Positions 63,607-64,000 of a stretch of DNA of 64,000 nucleotides are shown one piece after another. The stretch is taken from positions 141,168 through 205,167 of the forward strand of contig LWDM01000074.1 of the NCBI GenBank assembly GCA_002083525.1. The letters run 5' to 3'. A model generated the notes under the pieces. That model worked only from the letters and a program-made list of their open reading frames with translations. It made no database searches and was not told where the DNA came from. How positions within the stretch are numbered: the first letter of the stretch is position 1; every line of letters begins with the position of its first letter. Source of the stretch: Proteobacteria bacterium SG_bin9. GTDB taxonomy: Bacteria; Pseudomonadota; Alphaproteobacteria; Rhizobiales; Xanthobacteraceae. The position numbers and the translations under genes are program-made.

Positions 63607-64000
63607 CGAAGCCGGTTCGTATCGCAGCGACGTTGCGCCAGCCGTCGGAACTGGTCGCGCACGGTCTTGCACCAGCGGCTTTGCAGGGCGAACTCGAGCG
63701 CGTCGCGTCACGTTATGCGGTTGCGGTGACACCACGTGTCGCGTCGCTGATCGATCGCGACGATCCGAACGATCCGATCGCACGGCAGTATATCCCGAGC
63801 CCCGACGAACTCATCGCGGCGAACAATGAGCTGGCCGATCCGATCGGCGATCATGCGCACGCGCCCGTGCATGGCATCGTGCATCGCTATCCGGATCGTG
63901 TGCTGCTGAAGATCGTACACGTCTGCGCGGTATACTGCCGGTTCTGTTTCCGCCGCGAAATGGTCGGGCCCGGCAAGGAAACCGCGCTGTCGCCGGACGC
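63603..64000 (+). CDS. epmB: EF-P beta-lysylation protein, lysine 2,3-aminomutase-like (partial, runs off window)
   Basis: Radical-SAM enzyme converting L-lysine to beta-lysine, the substrate of EpmA. The 132 codons present include the cluster motif CAVYCRFCFRREMVGPG (C-x-x-x-C-x-x-C) near residue 109, after the region HRYPDRVLLKIVHVC. Its ATG overlaps the epmA stop. The window ends within the gene; no stop is seen. With efp and epmA this makes a complete EF-P modification set. Confidence 0.93.
   Translation, partial: MTKPVRIAATLRQPSELVAHGLAPAALQGELERVASRYAVAVTPRVASLIDRDDPNDPIARQYIPSPDELIAANNELADPIGDHAHAPVHGIVHRYPDRVLLKIVHVCAVYCRFCFRREMVGPGKETALSPD

Overview
This 64 kb window comes from the chromosome of a high-GC alphaproteobacterium. 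Protein types and gene order (an AMIN-domain amidase followed by PBP1A and prfB; sufBCDS with sufT and sufA; alaC-hom-glpX-recJ; class I phaC) fit the order Hyphomicrobiales, most likely Nitrobacteraceae (Bradyrhizobium, Rhodopseudomonas, Afipia and relatives). That placement is inference from recognised families; no 16S gene is present. Nearly all of the window is housekeeping DNA. I see no tRNA, rRNA, CRISPR array, phage or insertion sequence.

Layout. 0-6.4 kb: wall synthesis and turnover (amidase, PBP1A), an alpha/beta hydrolase, and prfB with an intact programmed +1 frameshift. 6.4-11.6 kb: a SnoaL-like/HxlR divergent pair around a perfect palindrome, a DUF899 protein, an EamA exporter, an M23 peptidase and a BCP-type peroxiredoxin. 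11.8-19.4 kb: a giant AsmA/DUF3971 protein, an MFS transporter, tyrS and anmK. 19.4-23.7 kb: an azoreductase-DoxX-GST stress unit behind a promoter carrying three copies of one dyad, then a phospholipase-D-like protein and a hydrolase. 23.9-31.5 kb: ppa and the SUF iron-sulfur operon with two cysteine desulfurases. 31.5-44.7 kb: TfoX-like protein, diguanylate cyclase, RhlE-type helicase, secreted caspase-like protein, FAD monooxygenase, two tandem SDRs, an outer-membrane barrel, parE, a DedA protein and a Tat-exported metallo-beta-lactamase-fold enzyme. 44.7-48.5 kb: the arginine unit (below), a membrane acyltransferase-like protein and a MAPEG protein. 48.6-59.6 kb: phaC, a lipoprotein, alaC, hom, glpX, GNAT, HAD, recJ and a second caspase-like protein. 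59.7-64 kb: lytic transglycosylase, AhpD-like protein, and the elongation factor P set efp / epmA-epmB (epmB runs off the window).

The most interesting signal is at 44798-45010, in front of a paiB-like gene that is translationally coupled to argC. A good sigma-70-like promoter points to a transcript starting at or within a few bases of the ATG of a 24-codon ORF with four consecutive arginine codons and two more before its stop. The same stretch can fold into a complete, mutually exclusive attenuator: protector 1:2, antiterminator 2:3 and terminator-like 3:4. This looks like a ribosome-mediated arginine attenuator for argC, built like the classical trp attenuator. I know of no such element described for arginine in alphaproteobacteria. 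The call rests on sequence alone.

Other notable points are the azoR operator array, a peroxiredoxin without the usual resolving cysteine, a TfoX-like protein with a histone-H1-like tail, a diguanylate cyclase with an altered inhibitory site, and two copies of a palindromic intergenic repeat 16 kb apart.
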